Positions 34,510-42,976 of a stretch of 64,000 nucleotides of DNA are shown in pieces. The notes below the pieces were generated by a model. It was not told the origin of the DNA. It did not search any database and was given only the letters and a program-made list of their open reading frames with translations. The stretch's first letter is position 1, and each line of letters starts with the position of its first letter. The position numbers were made by a program, and so were the translations under genes. The stretch spans positions 1 to 64,000 of the forward strand of contig NZ_QNUG01000005.1 of assembly GCF_003385395.1 (NCBI RefSeq), written 5' to 3'. The stretch is from Epilithonimonas hispanica. GTDB lineage: Bacteria; Bacteroidota; Bacteroidia; Flavobacteriales; Weeksellaceae.

Positions 34510-36372
34510 TTATCTTCCTAAATAAATCAACAAAACATTAATATCTGCTGGTGAAACACCACTGATTCTTCCTGCTTGAGCAATGGTTTTAGGTTTTACT
34601 TTCGCCATTTTTTGTTTAGCTTCAGCAGAAAGAGAGGTGATTTTGGAATAATCAAAATCTTCAGGAATTCTAATAGTTTCTAATCTATTTAGTTTAGCAA
34701 CATTTTCCTTTTCTTTCTCTATGTAACCTTTGTATTTGATATTGATTTCTGCCTGTTCTCTTACTTCATCTTTGTAAGTTGAAGCAACATCTTTTATTGC
34801 CTCAATTGCTTCTAATCTTTCCAAAGTCATATTAGGACGTGTTAAGATTTGAGCTGCTCTGTAAGCTTGGTCAACAGGAGAGGATTCAATTGTTTCAAGA
34901 ATAGGATTAATAATTCCTGGTTTAAGCGAAGTTTCTCTTAGAAATGCCTCTAATTCTTCACTTTTAGCGATTTTTTCTTCAACTTTTCTAAGTCTGTTTT
35001 CTTTAGCTAAACCAAGCTTATAAGCCTTTTCAGTTAATCTGATATCCGCATTATCTTGTCTTAAAAGCAATCTATATTCTGCTCTGGAAGTGAACATTCT
35101 GTAAGGTTCTTCAGTTCCTTTTGTAATCAAATCATCAATTAAAACTCCGATATAAGCTTCATCTCTATTTAAAATAAATTCTCCTTTATCGTGAACTTTA
35201 TTATGAGCATTGATTCCTGCAATTAAACCTTGTCCTGCAGCTTCCTCATAACCCGTTGTTCCATTAATTTGACCAGCAAAATAAAGGTTTTCAACCAGTT
35301 TTGTTTCTAAGGTATGGTTCAGTTGGGTAGGAGGGAAGTAATCGTATTCAATAGCATAACCTGGTCGGAAAACTTTTACGTTTTCGAAACCTGGAATATG
35401 TTTCATCGCTTTGATTTGAACATCTTCTGGAAGTGAAGAACTGAATCCATTCACATAGATTTCCACAGTTTTCCAACCTTCTGGTTCCACAAATAATTGA
35501 TGTCTGTTTCTCTCAGCAAAACGGTTGATTTTATCTTCAATACTTGGACAATATCTTGGGCCTAAACTTTGAATTGTTCCATTAAACATCGGACTTCTGT
35601 CAAATCCTTCACGTAAAATATCGTGTACAGTTTCGTTTGTATAAACGATATGACAGCTTAATTGTTTGGTTAACTTAGGTGTGTCTAAATAACTGAATTT
35701 CTGAGGATTTTCATCGCCTTTTTGTTCTTCCATTTTGGAATAATCTAAGCTTCTTCCGTCCACTCGAGGAGGAGTTCCAGTTTTCATTCTACCAGCTTCA
35801 AAACCTAAAGAAACTAATTGTTCAGTAATTCCAAAAGCTCTTGGTTCTCCCATTCTTCCACCGCCTAATTGTTTGTCTCCAACGTGAATTAATCCATTCA
35901 GGAAAGTTCCGTTCGTTAAAACAACAGATTTAGCTTTGATTTCGATTCCAAGAGAAGTTATAACACCTGCAACTTTGTTATTTTCGATGATGAGTTGCTT
36001 TACCATATCTTGGAAAAAGTCAAGATTAGGTGTGTTTTCAAGTGCTAAACGCCATTCTTCTGCAAACATCATTCGGTCATTTTGTGTTCTTGGAGACCAC
36101 ATTGCAGGACCTTTGGAGAGATTCAGCATCTTGAACTGGATTGCAGACTTATCCGCTACAATGCCAGAATAACCTCCCATTGCATCTATTTCTCTTACAA
36201 TTTGTCCTTTTGCAATTCCTCCCATTGCAGGATTACAGCTCATTTGTCCAATGGTTTGCATATTCATTGTAACAAGGAGTGTTTTTGAACCAAGATTGGC
36301 AGCAGCAGCAGCAGCCTCGCAACCTGCGTGACCAGCTCCAACTACAATTACGTCGTATATTTCGCTTATCAT
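34510..36372 (-). CDS. mnmG: tRNA uridine-5-carboxymethylaminomethyl(34) synthesis enzyme MnmG
   Basis: FAD-binding partner of MnmE that modifies the wobble uridine of several tRNAs. 620 residues. FAD-binding GAGHAGCEA at residues 12-20; the signature GQMSCNPAMGGIAKGQIVREIDAMGG; RMKTGTPPRVDG; and YFAGQINGTTGYEEAAGQGLIAG. The C-terminal helical domain for MnmE/tRNA contact is complete. The gene, also called gidA, is often close to the origin; exact parS sites lie on both sides here. Confidence 0.98.
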   Translation of the reverse strand: MISEIYDVIVVGAGHAGCEAAAAAANLGSKTLLVTMNMQTIGQMSCNPAMGGIAKGQIVREIDAMGGYSGIVADKSAIQFKMLNLSKGPAMWSPRTQNDRMMFAEEWRLALENTPNLDFFQDMVKQLIIENNKVAGVITSLGIEIKAKSVVLTNGTFLNGLIHVGDKQLGGGRMGEPRAFGITEQLVSLGFEAGRMKTGTPPRVDGRSLDYSKMEEQKGDENPQKFSYLDTPKLTKQLSCHIVYTNETVHDILREGFDRSPMFNGTIQSLGPRYCPSIEDKINRFAERNRHQLFVEPEGWKTVEIYVNGFSSSLPEDVQIKAMKHIPGFENVKVFRPGYAIEYDYFPPTQLNHTLETKLVENLYFAGQINGTTGYEEAAGQGLIAGINAHNKVHDKGEFILNRDEAYIGVLIDDLITKGTEEPYRMFTSRAEYRLLLRQDNADIRLTEKAYKLGLAKENRLRKVEEKIAKSEELEAFLRETSLKPGIINPILETIESSPVDQAYRAAQILTRPNMTLERLEAIEAIKDVASTYKDEVREQAEINIKYKGYIEKEKENVAKLNRLETIRIPEDFDYSKITSLSAEAKQKMAKVKPKTIAQAGRISGVSPADINVLLIYLGR

Positions 36373-36392
36373 ATTCTATATTTTAAAGGTAA

Positions 36393-36408
36393 TGTTTCAC
36401 GTGGAACA
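36393..36408. other. parS site (exact)
   Basis: TGTTTCACGTGGAACA, identical to the site at 34487. It lies 20 bases upstream of the mnmG start codon and so could also influence mnmG expression when ParB is bound. Confidence 0.85.
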
Positions 36409-36422
36409 TTGACCGTAATATT

Positions 36423-36565
36423 GGAACTAGCCCCGAGTGAATCAATATTATTTATTTTATTGAATCGTCGAAGCTCATTCTTCGCTTTGTAGCGGTTACC
36501 CCGCAACTAGCTTTTGGAAAAACATTGGCGTGAGGAGTATGAGCGGAAAGCGGGAAATAGCTCCT
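36423..36565. repeat. GGGGCTAGTTCC...GGAGCTATTTCCCG dispersed element
   Basis: Begins GGAACTAGCCCCGA and ends CGGGAAATAGCTCCT. It is richer in G+C than its surroundings and contains GCGGTTACCCCGC. From memory, elements with these two ends recur in Chryseobacterium-type genomes between genes. Read on the minus strand it begins right at the ybeY stop codon (TAG of TAGGAGC). A spurious frame runs through it. Confidence 0.6.
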
Positions 36566-36980
36566 AAAAATTTTTAAATTGATTGATATAAAAATCTTCT
36601 TTTGCTCGCATTTGGGTTTGTTCTTCCTCGGTTTTATCCTTGTATCCGCAAAGATGAAGAATCCCGTGAGCCAAAACGCGATTGAATTCTGATTCAAAGT
36701 TTTGAGATAGGGTAGAGGCGTTGTCCAAAATGCGCGGCAAAGATACGAAAATATCTCCCGAAATGGTTTTTCCCTTCACATAGTCAAATGTGATGATGTC
36801 TGTGTAATAATCGTGATCGAGATAATCTTGATTAACCTTAAGAAGATAATCGTCATCACAAAAGATGTAATTGATTTCTCCAGGCTTTTTGTTTTCTGAA
36901 ATAATAAGGTTTTCCAACCATTTTGAAGTGTCTGGATGAATATCTCGAGAATCGATATTTTCGAAAAAATAGTTTATCAT
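36564..36980 (-). CDS. ybeY: rRNA maturation RNase YbeY
   Basis: Metal-dependent endoribonuclease for 16S rRNA 3' maturation and ribosome quality control. 138 residues. The N-terminal half has NYIFCDDDYLLKVNQDYLDHDYYTDIITFDY and the middle ISGDIFVSL. The zinc motif reads HGILHLCGYKDKTEEE: two histidines are present, but the usual third (GYDH) is replaced by Lys-Asp. I believe this is normal for Bacteroidota. The stop codon is shared with the edge of a dispersed repeat. Last gene of a murF-alr/patatin/ybeY run. Confidence 0.92.
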   Translation of the reverse strand: MINYFFENIDSRDIHPDTSKWLENLIISENKKPGEINYIFCDDDYLLKVNQDYLDHDYYTDIITFDYVKGKTISGDIFVSLPRILDNASTLSQNFESEFNRVLAHGILHLCGYKDKTEEEQTQMRAKEDFYINQFKNF

Positions 36981-36984
36981 TTTA

Positions 36985-39144
36985 TTAAAACCAATGTCCT
37001 AAAATGACACTGAATACGCCTTTATGTTTGTTAAGTGATTTGCTGTAATTGATTTTTATCTGTCCAAATGGTGATTTGTAACCTGCCGTAAGTCCAACAG
37101 AGCTGTAATTAAGTTTCGCTGCTTCTTCGAATTTTATAGAACTGAACATATTTGCCAAACTGAAATTACCAACTAAAAAATAGTTTTTGCTAAATCTCAA
37201 CTGGAAATCATTGGATGCAATAAAAATATTGTTATCTGACAAAGAAGCGAATTGATAGCCATTCAATCTTTTGAAATTGACAATAGATTGTTCAAAAATC
37301 CCACCAACTCTGTATTTATAAAATGATGGCAGAGTTTCTTCTCCAATAGTAATTCCTCCATAAAGATTTAAACGATAAGTGAACATCTTTGATATAAAGA
37401 AATTCATTTTGATATCCGCTTTGATAGTAATTGGTTTTTTCTCTAAGTCTGAATTGAAAAGGTCTATAATTTTTCCTTCAGCATTAAGATAAAATCCTCT
37501 TGTTGGGAAATCTTTATCGTTTTGAGTATCGCTTTTCAAAAATAAATATGGACTTAGGTATTTTTCTACATTTTTGTTGGTACCATTCATATTACTTTCA
37601 AAATAATCATGACTGATACCTCCGCCAATTGCAAATTTGTCTTTCCATACAGATTGCAAAAAGATCTCGTTTCTGAACCAATCCCAAGTTTCTGTGATAT
37701 TATTATCAAAGTTTTTGAGATCAAAAGTCATCCCTGTAGAATAAATTCCAAAACCTGGAATGTAACCGTTATCAATAAAATAATTAAAATAATATCGAGG
37801 ATTATCTCCAATCACAACATCAACTGACAAGTTTGAATTTCTAAAAAGAAGACGTTTTGCAGAATAATTAAGCAAAAGTCCAGTCTTGAAAACTTCGTCA
37901 TAATGAAGTCCAAATTTCAAAAAATGGCGAGAATCGTCCTCGGTAACATATAGTTTAAGATAACTTCCATTATTTTCCTGAACGATGTCGTAATTGATAA
38001 ACTTATAATTGTTGGTTGCATACAGTTTATCAATCATCTTGTTGATGCTTCCATAAGTCTGCATAGAAGGCAATGTAAGCCCCATTTTTCCACGAACATA
38101 GTTGGACTTATATATTCTGCCATTTTCCACGACAAGACTGTCTATTTTGTAAACACTGGAATAGATTGGATTGATAGAAGACCTTACCCTTTGGAAATTA
38201 CGTTTGGGTAATTCGTTCAAAATATCAACATATTTTTGAGCTTCTACATAACCGCTGTCAAGGATTTTTCGTTTGTCATCGTAACTTGTAGCAGTCATTC
38301 CTGTAAGGTTCGGTTTGATATTGATATCGGTGTATTTATATTGATTTTTCGTTTCTTTTTGAATCCCGAAATCAATGATTTGATTCAGAATAGAAATAAT
38401 GTTGTTCAGGTTTTCACGCTTTGCTAAAGGTTGATTAAGGTCAACGCCAATCACGATATCAATTCCCCTATCTTTAAGAGGTTTTGAAGGAAAATTAACC
38501 GTCATTGCGCCGTCAACATAAAGACTATCTCCAATTTTTACAGGGTCTAAAAGCGAAGGAAAAGCAGAGCTAGCCATAATGGAAGAAACCAAATCTCCCT
38601 TTTCAAAAATTTTCATTTCGCCACTTTCAAGATTGGTTCCAATACACATAAACGGAATTGGAAGCTTGGAAAAATTATCAATATTGGATACATTTCTAAG
38701 CAATTCTTTCAACATATAAACATTTCTCTGTCCCGTACTAATGGAAGATGGAAAAGAAATTTTTCCGTTTTTAAGAGGAACTGTGAACAGATATTTATCG
38801 ACATTTTTATTGAAAAAACTGGTTTCCTGTCTTGTTTTAGGTTCTGTTATTAAGGAATAAAAATCCGTATCCATTACAATTTTCTCAATATCTTTACCTG
38901 TGTAGCCGGAAGCGTATAAACCGCCGACAATCGCACCCATACTTGTTCCGGAAATATAGTCGATTTTAACGCCAAGAGAATCTAAGACTTTCAAAACTCC
39001 AACGTGCGTAAAACCTTTTGCGCCTCCACCGGAAAGAGACAATCCAATTCTCGGATTTTTGGGAATGACAAGATTTTCTTTTACCTGAGAATAACTCATC
39101 AGATAAGCGAGAAAGGTAACCAAATAAAAGAGTTTCTTAGTCAT
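36985..39144 (-). CDS. patatin-like phospholipase with C-terminal outer-membrane barrel
   Basis: 719 residues. Signal peptide (cleaved near SYSQ), patatin domain with oxyanion loop GGGAKG, nucleophile in GTSMG (Ser68) and the dyad Asp in VDGAMTVNFP (near residue 210), then a POTRA-like linker and a ~16-strand Omp85/BamA-type barrel ending ...VILGHWF. This is the PlpD (type Vd autotransporter) architecture: a lipase carried to the surface by its own barrel. It probably hydrolyses membrane lipids or esters; substrate unknown. Four bases separate it from ybeY. Confidence 0.9.
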   Translation of the reverse strand: MTKKLFYLVTFLAYLMSYSQVKENLVIPKNPRIGLSLSGGGAKGFTHVGVLKVLDSLGVKIDYISGTSMGAIVGGLYASGYTGKDIEKIVMDTDFYSLITEPKTRQETSFFNKNVDKYLFTVPLKNGKISFPSSISTGQRNVYMLKELLRNVSNIDNFSKLPIPFMCIGTNLESGEMKIFEKGDLVSSIMASSAFPSLLDPVKIGDSLYVDGAMTVNFPSKPLKDRGIDIVIGVDLNQPLAKRENLNNIISILNQIIDFGIQKETKNQYKYTDINIKPNLTGMTATSYDDKRKILDSGYVEAQKYVDILNELPKRNFQRVRSSINPIYSSVYKIDSLVVENGRIYKSNYVRGKMGLTLPSMQTYGSINKMIDKLYATNNYKFINYDIVQENNGSYLKLYVTEDDSRHFLKFGLHYDEVFKTGLLLNYSAKRLLFRNSNLSVDVVIGDNPRYYFNYFIDNGYIPGFGIYSTGMTFDLKNFDNNITETWDWFRNEIFLQSVWKDKFAIGGGISHDYFESNMNGTNKNVEKYLSPYLFLKSDTQNDKDFPTRGFYLNAEGKIIDLFNSDLEKKPITIKADIKMNFFISKMFTYRLNLYGGITIGEETLPSFYKYRVGGIFEQSIVNFKRLNGYQFASLSDNNIFIASNDFQLRFSKNYFLVGNFSLANMFSSIKFEEAAKLNYSSVGLTAGYKSPFGQIKINYSKSLNKHKGVFSVILGHWF

Positions 39145-39147
39145 TTG

Positions 39148-41592
39148 TTAATTTTTTATATAGATTCTTTTGACTCTTGGAGAAATCGAAGTTAATACTT
39201 CATAAGTAATTGTACCACAATATTTTGAAAATTCTTCAAGTGTTGGGTTTGAATTAAAAATCGTTACAGAATCGCCTTCTTTTGCAACAACATTATCTAC
39301 ATCAATCATCATCATATCCATACAAATACTTCCGACAATTGGACTAAGTTTATTATTAATTCCAACATTTCCAACTTTATTTCCAATTAATCTCGGAATT
39401 CCGTCTGCATAACCAACCGGAATTGTCGCAATTTTGGTATCGTGTTCAGCTTTGAATCTTCTACTATAACCAACTGATTCTCCTATTTTAACTTCTGAAA
39501 TTTGTGAAATTACAGTTTTAAAACTAACAGAATGTTGAAGTTGTTTTTTAATGTCAGGATTCGAAGTTTCTCCAATCATTCCGATTCCAATTCTTACCAT
39601 ATTGTATTGATAATCAGTATAATTGGTGATTCCGGAAGAATTTAAGATATGTCTTATTGGCTGATAACCCAATTTTTCAATCAAATAACTCGAATTTTTT
39701 TCAAATGTTTTTAATTGATTCAAAGTAAATTCTTTTTCGTCAGGCATGTCAGAAGAAGATAAATGACTAAAAATACTCTGAACTTTGACATTCATCGAGT
39801 TTAATTTTTCAATTAATTCATCTAATTCAAAATCCTTAAAACCAAGGCGATGCATTCCTGTTTCCAGCTTGATATGAATCGGATATTTCTGTTGATTTCC
39901 AGATTTTATCAATTGTTCATTGAATAATTCTAAAACCCGAAGACTGTAGATTTCGGGTTCCAGATTATATTCAATAACGCTGTCGTAGCTGTGCTGTTCA
40001 GGATTCATCACAATTATCGGAGTTGTGATTCCTTTTTTTCTTAATTCAACACCTTCGTCTGCAAATGCAACACCAAGATAATCAATATGATGATGTTGGA
40101 GAAATTCGGAAATTTCATAACTTCCTAAACCATAAGCATTTGCTTTTACCATTGCCATCATTTTAGTTTCAGGTTTTAGCAAAGATTTATGGAAATTAAT
40201 GTTATGAAGAATGGCGTTGAGATTGATTTCCAAAACTGTATCGTGTTTTCTGAGTTCAAGAATTTCTTTGATTTTTTCAATCTCGAATTTCCTTGCACCT
40301 TTCAGAAGAATGACTTGGTTTTCTAAATCATTAATGACTTTACTTTCAATGAATTGATTGGTATTATTAAAAGTAAAAGTTTCAGAATTAAATAATTTAT
40401 AAAACGAGCTAATTTCCTCGCCAATCAAGAAAACTTTATCGAATTTTTGTTCGTTAACCAGCTCAGAAACTTCAGAATATAGTTCTTCCGAATTCTCATT
40501 AGAATCCAAAATATCTGTTAGAATCAGAGAGTTTTTAGGTTTGTTATATTCGCCGATAAACTGAAAAGCAATTTTCAAAGAATCCAAATCCAGATTGTAT
40601 GAATCATTGATAATCAAATTATTTCTAATTCCTTCGATGCTTTCAAGACGCATTTCAATCGCTTTGAGTGCATCGATTTTTTCTTTGATTTGAAGATTTG
40701 GCAAGTTGAACTCTTTCAGAATTCCAATCAAAGCCAAAACATTTGTTAAAGTCGCTTCATCTCTTTGATTAATTGGTAAAGAAAATTCTTCCTCAAAATA
40801 TTTGATTTTAATATCCTGAGTTCGGTCATTAACATCAGACATTATCGTAATATTATTATTACTTTTTAATCCGTATGATATTAATTTTTTACTTGAATAT
40901 AATTGATTGATTAATTTGTTTGTCAATTCGTTATCAGAATTAAAAAATATAATTTCTGATTGTTTGAATAACTTCAATTTCTCATTAATTAATTCTTCTT
41001 CAGAACTGAAGTTTGCTGAATGAGCAGTTCCAATATGTGTCAATAATCCAATCTTTGGATGGAAAACATTTTCCTGTTTTTCCATTTCGTCCGGCTTGGA
41101 AATTCCAACTTCGAAGATTCCTAATTCGTGCTTTTTATCGATTTGCAATATTGATAAAGGCAAACCGATTTGAGAATTAAAACTTTTCGGACTTTTAACT
41201 GTAACAAACTCATTAGAAAGACATTGATAAAGCCATTCTTTCAGAATCGTTTTTCCGTTACTTCCGGTAATTCCAATCGAATTGATATCAGAATGTTCAA
41301 AATGATATTTGGCAAGTGTTTGCAAAAACTCAACGGAATTTTCTGTAATGATTTGATTGATAGAAGAATTGTCGATTTTATTTTCAGTAATAATAGTATC
41401 AATTCCTTTTTCGATAACAGTTTCTATATATTTCTGTCCGGAATTTTTTTTGGTGCTTATCGCAAGAAACGCAGTATTTTTTGTAGAATAAATCGTTCGG
41501 CTGTCAAACGCCAAATTTTTGATTTTGATATCTTGATTTCCAACGATTTCCGATTTTGTTATTTCGGATATTTGTTTTAAAGTGTAATTCAC
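39148..41592 (-). CDS. bifunctional MurF ligase / alanine racemase
   Basis: 814-residue fusion supplying and using D-alanine in peptidoglycan synthesis. The N-terminal MurF part (to about residue 440) has the ATP loop GITGSNGKT (near 114) and GIFEVGISKPDEM; it adds D-Ala-D-Ala to UDP-MurNAc-tripeptide. The C-terminal racemase has PLP Lys483 in MVKANAYG and the other catalytic Tyr in ESVGYSRRF, plus VGYADGIPRLIGN. MurF-Alr fusions are characteristic of Bacteroidota. The start is GTG at 41592, overlapping the toxin gene stop by four bases (GTGA). Essential gene. Confidence 0.95.
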   Translation of the reverse strand: MNYTLKQISEITKSEIVGNQDIKIKNLAFDSRTIYSTKNTAFLAISTKKNSGQKYIETVIEKGIDTIITENKIDNSSINQIITENSVEFLQTLAKYHFEHSDINSIGITGSNGKTILKEWLYQCLSNEFVTVKSPKSFNSQIGLPLSILQIDKKHELGIFEVGISKPDEMEKQENVFHPKIGLLTHIGTAHSANFSSEEELINEKLKLFKQSEIIFFNSDNELTNKLINQLYSSKKLISYGLKSNNNITIMSDVNDRTQDIKIKYFEEEFSLPINQRDEATLTNVLALIGILKEFNLPNLQIKEKIDALKAIEMRLESIEGIRNNLIINDSYNLDLDSLKIAFQFIGEYNKPKNSLILTDILDSNENSEELYSEVSELVNEQKFDKVFLIGEEISSFYKLFNSETFTFNNTNQFIESKVINDLENQVILLKGARKFEIEKIKEILELRKHDTVLEINLNAILHNINFHKSLLKPETKMMAMVKANAYGLGSYEISEFLQHHHIDYLGVAFADEGVELRKKGITTPIIVMNPEQHSYDSVIEYNLEPEIYSLRVLELFNEQLIKSGNQQKYPIHIKLETGMHRLGFKDFELDELIEKLNSMNVKVQSIFSHLSSSDMPDEKEFTLNQLKTFEKNSSYLIEKLGYQPIRHILNSSGITNYTDYQYNMVRIGIGMIGETSNPDIKKQLQHSVSFKTVISQISEVKIGESVGYSRRFKAEHDTKIATIPVGYADGIPRLIGNKVGNVGINNKLSPIVGSICMDMMMIDVDNVVAKEGDSVTIFNSNPTLEEFSKYCGTITYEVLTSISPRVKRIYIKN

Positions 41593-41891
41593 TTTTCAGT
41601 AATTGTTTTGTAATTAGAATCTGGATTTCGAAAATTATTAATCATATTCAAAAGATTGATTTGATTTCCTGCAATCTCATAAATAATAGAATTATGTTTG
41701 GTAATCAATAATTTATGAAAATCCGTATCTTCATATTTCTGATGAATTAAATTCCCATTTTTAAGCAATGAAATTTTTCTCTCCAGAATCTCATAAAAAT
41801 CTTCCAATACATCGAATCCCCAATTTTCTATAAGAAAATCTTCCAGATTTTCTAAATCTGACTTCGCTCTATTTGTCCAAAAGATGTTCAT
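41589..41891 (-). CDS. RelE/ParE-family toxin
   Basis: 100-residue toxin candidate. NIFWTNRAKSDLENLEDFLIENWGFDVLEDFYEILERKISLL and FHKLLITKHNSIIYEIAGNQINLLNMINNFRNP give the RelE/ParE helix-helix-beta pattern, with a C-terminal NFR-N-P motif that carries the Arg of the family. I chose ATG 41891; a longer in-frame start at 41924 would add 11 residues. It overlaps the antitoxin gene by 23 bases and murF-alr by four. RelE types cut mRNA on ribosomes and ParE types poison gyrase; which applies is unclear. Confidence 0.8.
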   Translation of the reverse strand: MNIFWTNRAKSDLENLEDFLIENWGFDVLEDFYEILERKISLLKNGNLIHQKYEDTDFHKLLITKHNSIIYEIAGNQINLLNMINNFRNPDSNYKTITEK

Positions 41892-42207
41892 TTCTCTTTC
41901 TTGCAATTCTTTCTTTTGCTTCACTCATAACAACAGAATGTTCGGTTATTCTGCCGTTTTTAACATCTTCCAAACCTTCGTCAATAGCCTTTAGAATATC
42001 ATCTTTTGAAGTAACTTCAGGGTCGATAATTTCCGCAATCTTGAGCAACTCTTCCGGATTGAATTTCTTTTCTTTCATTTTTCTAAAAAATGTAGGTTCA
42101 GAAATTCCGCTTTTCTCAATGATATATTTGATTTTAAAAGGAGAGTTCTTCAAAATCTCATCAATGGAATTACTTATTTTTATATAATTTTTAATTTCTA
42201 ATATCAT
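41869..42207 (-). CDS. HTH-type antitoxin of a RelE/ParE module
   Basis: 112 residues. The N-terminal half is a helix-turn-helix of XRE type (IKYIIEKSGISEPTFFRKMKEKKFNPEELLKIAEII), and the C-terminal half KAIDEGLEDVKNGRITEHSVVMSEAKERIARKR is a charged helix of the kind that wraps around RelE/ParE toxins. It probably represses its own promoter; a TAAATTTG -7-like box lies at 42246-42239 (minus strand). Downstream transcription would continue into murF-alr. Confidence 0.75.
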   Translation of the reverse strand: MILEIKNYIKISNSIDEILKNSPFKIKYIIEKSGISEPTFFRKMKEKKFNPEELLKIAEIIDPEVTSKDDILKAIDEGLEDVKNGRITEHSVVMSEAKERIARKRNEHLLDK

Positions 42208-42261
42208 TTTGTAAGAGTTTTTACTATTAAAATTTAAACAAATTTAATTAAAATAATGATA

Positions 42262-42852
42262 TTAATCTTTATTGATTCTCAAAACTTCATCCACAAAAAC
42301 TCTTCTGCTCACAGCATCGTAAGCTTCAGTTTCTCCAAGTTCCACCAATTCTGTTCCTGCAGAAGTTCTCATTGAATAATTGGCAAGATTTCCTGTTCTT
42401 TTACATATTGCGTGCACTTTGGTCACATATTCAGCAGTTGCCATAAGATTGGGCATTGGTCCAAAAGGACGACCAAGAAAATCCATATCCAATCCTGCAA
42501 TCACAACCCGGATTCCGTTGTTTGCTAATTGATTAGCTACGTCAACAATGCTTTCATCGAAAAACTGCGCTTCATCTATCGCAACCACATCACAATTAGA
42601 GCCCAACAAAAGAATTTCGGAAGGACTTTCCACAGATGTACTTCGGATTTTCGTCTTATTATGCGAAACGACATCTTCATCAGAATATCGTGTATCAATT
42701 TTCGGTTTGAAAATCTCGACATTCTGGCCAGCCATTTCTGCGCGACGAAGTCTTCTGATGAGTTCTTCCGTCTTTCCGGAAAACATAGAACCGCAGATAA
42801 CTTCCATCCAACCGCTTTGTTTGGAATGATTAATTGTATTTTCTAAAAACAT
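42262..42852 (-). CDS. tdk: thymidine kinase
   Basis: Salvage phosphorylation of thymidine, tetrameric type II enzyme. 196 residues from ATG 42852 (a longer frame to 42948 adds non-family residues). Walker A GSMFSGKTEEL, DEAQFF, GLDMDFLGRPFGPMP, and the zinc-site region CKRTGN are present. A fourth typical Cys after YSMR is replaced by Thr-Ser (YSMRTSAG), so the zinc finger may be reduced. The gene is divergent from the acidic protein gene. Confidence 0.96.
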   Translation of the reverse strand: MFLENTINHSKQSGWMEVICGSMFSGKTEELIRRLRRAEMAGQNVEIFKPKIDTRYSDEDVVSHNKTKIRSTSVESPSEILLLGSNCDVVAIDEAQFFDESIVDVANQLANNGIRVVIAGLDMDFLGRPFGPMPNLMATAEYVTKVHAICKRTGNLANYSMRTSAGTELVELGETEAYDAVSRRVFVDEVLRINKD

Positions 42853-42976
42853 TATTAATTTAGCAAAAAATTGTTTTAAAATTATAAAAGAAAAAACTTG
42901 ATGAAACCTTTTTGGGAACAAAATTGTTCTTAAATTTATAAGCATCAAATTTAAGTAAAAATTAATAAGATATATT

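Noticed and set aside
36452-36697. 81-residue open frame on the minus strand
   Set aside because: It overlaps ybeY and runs through the dispersed repeat element; its product is only a translation of the repeat.
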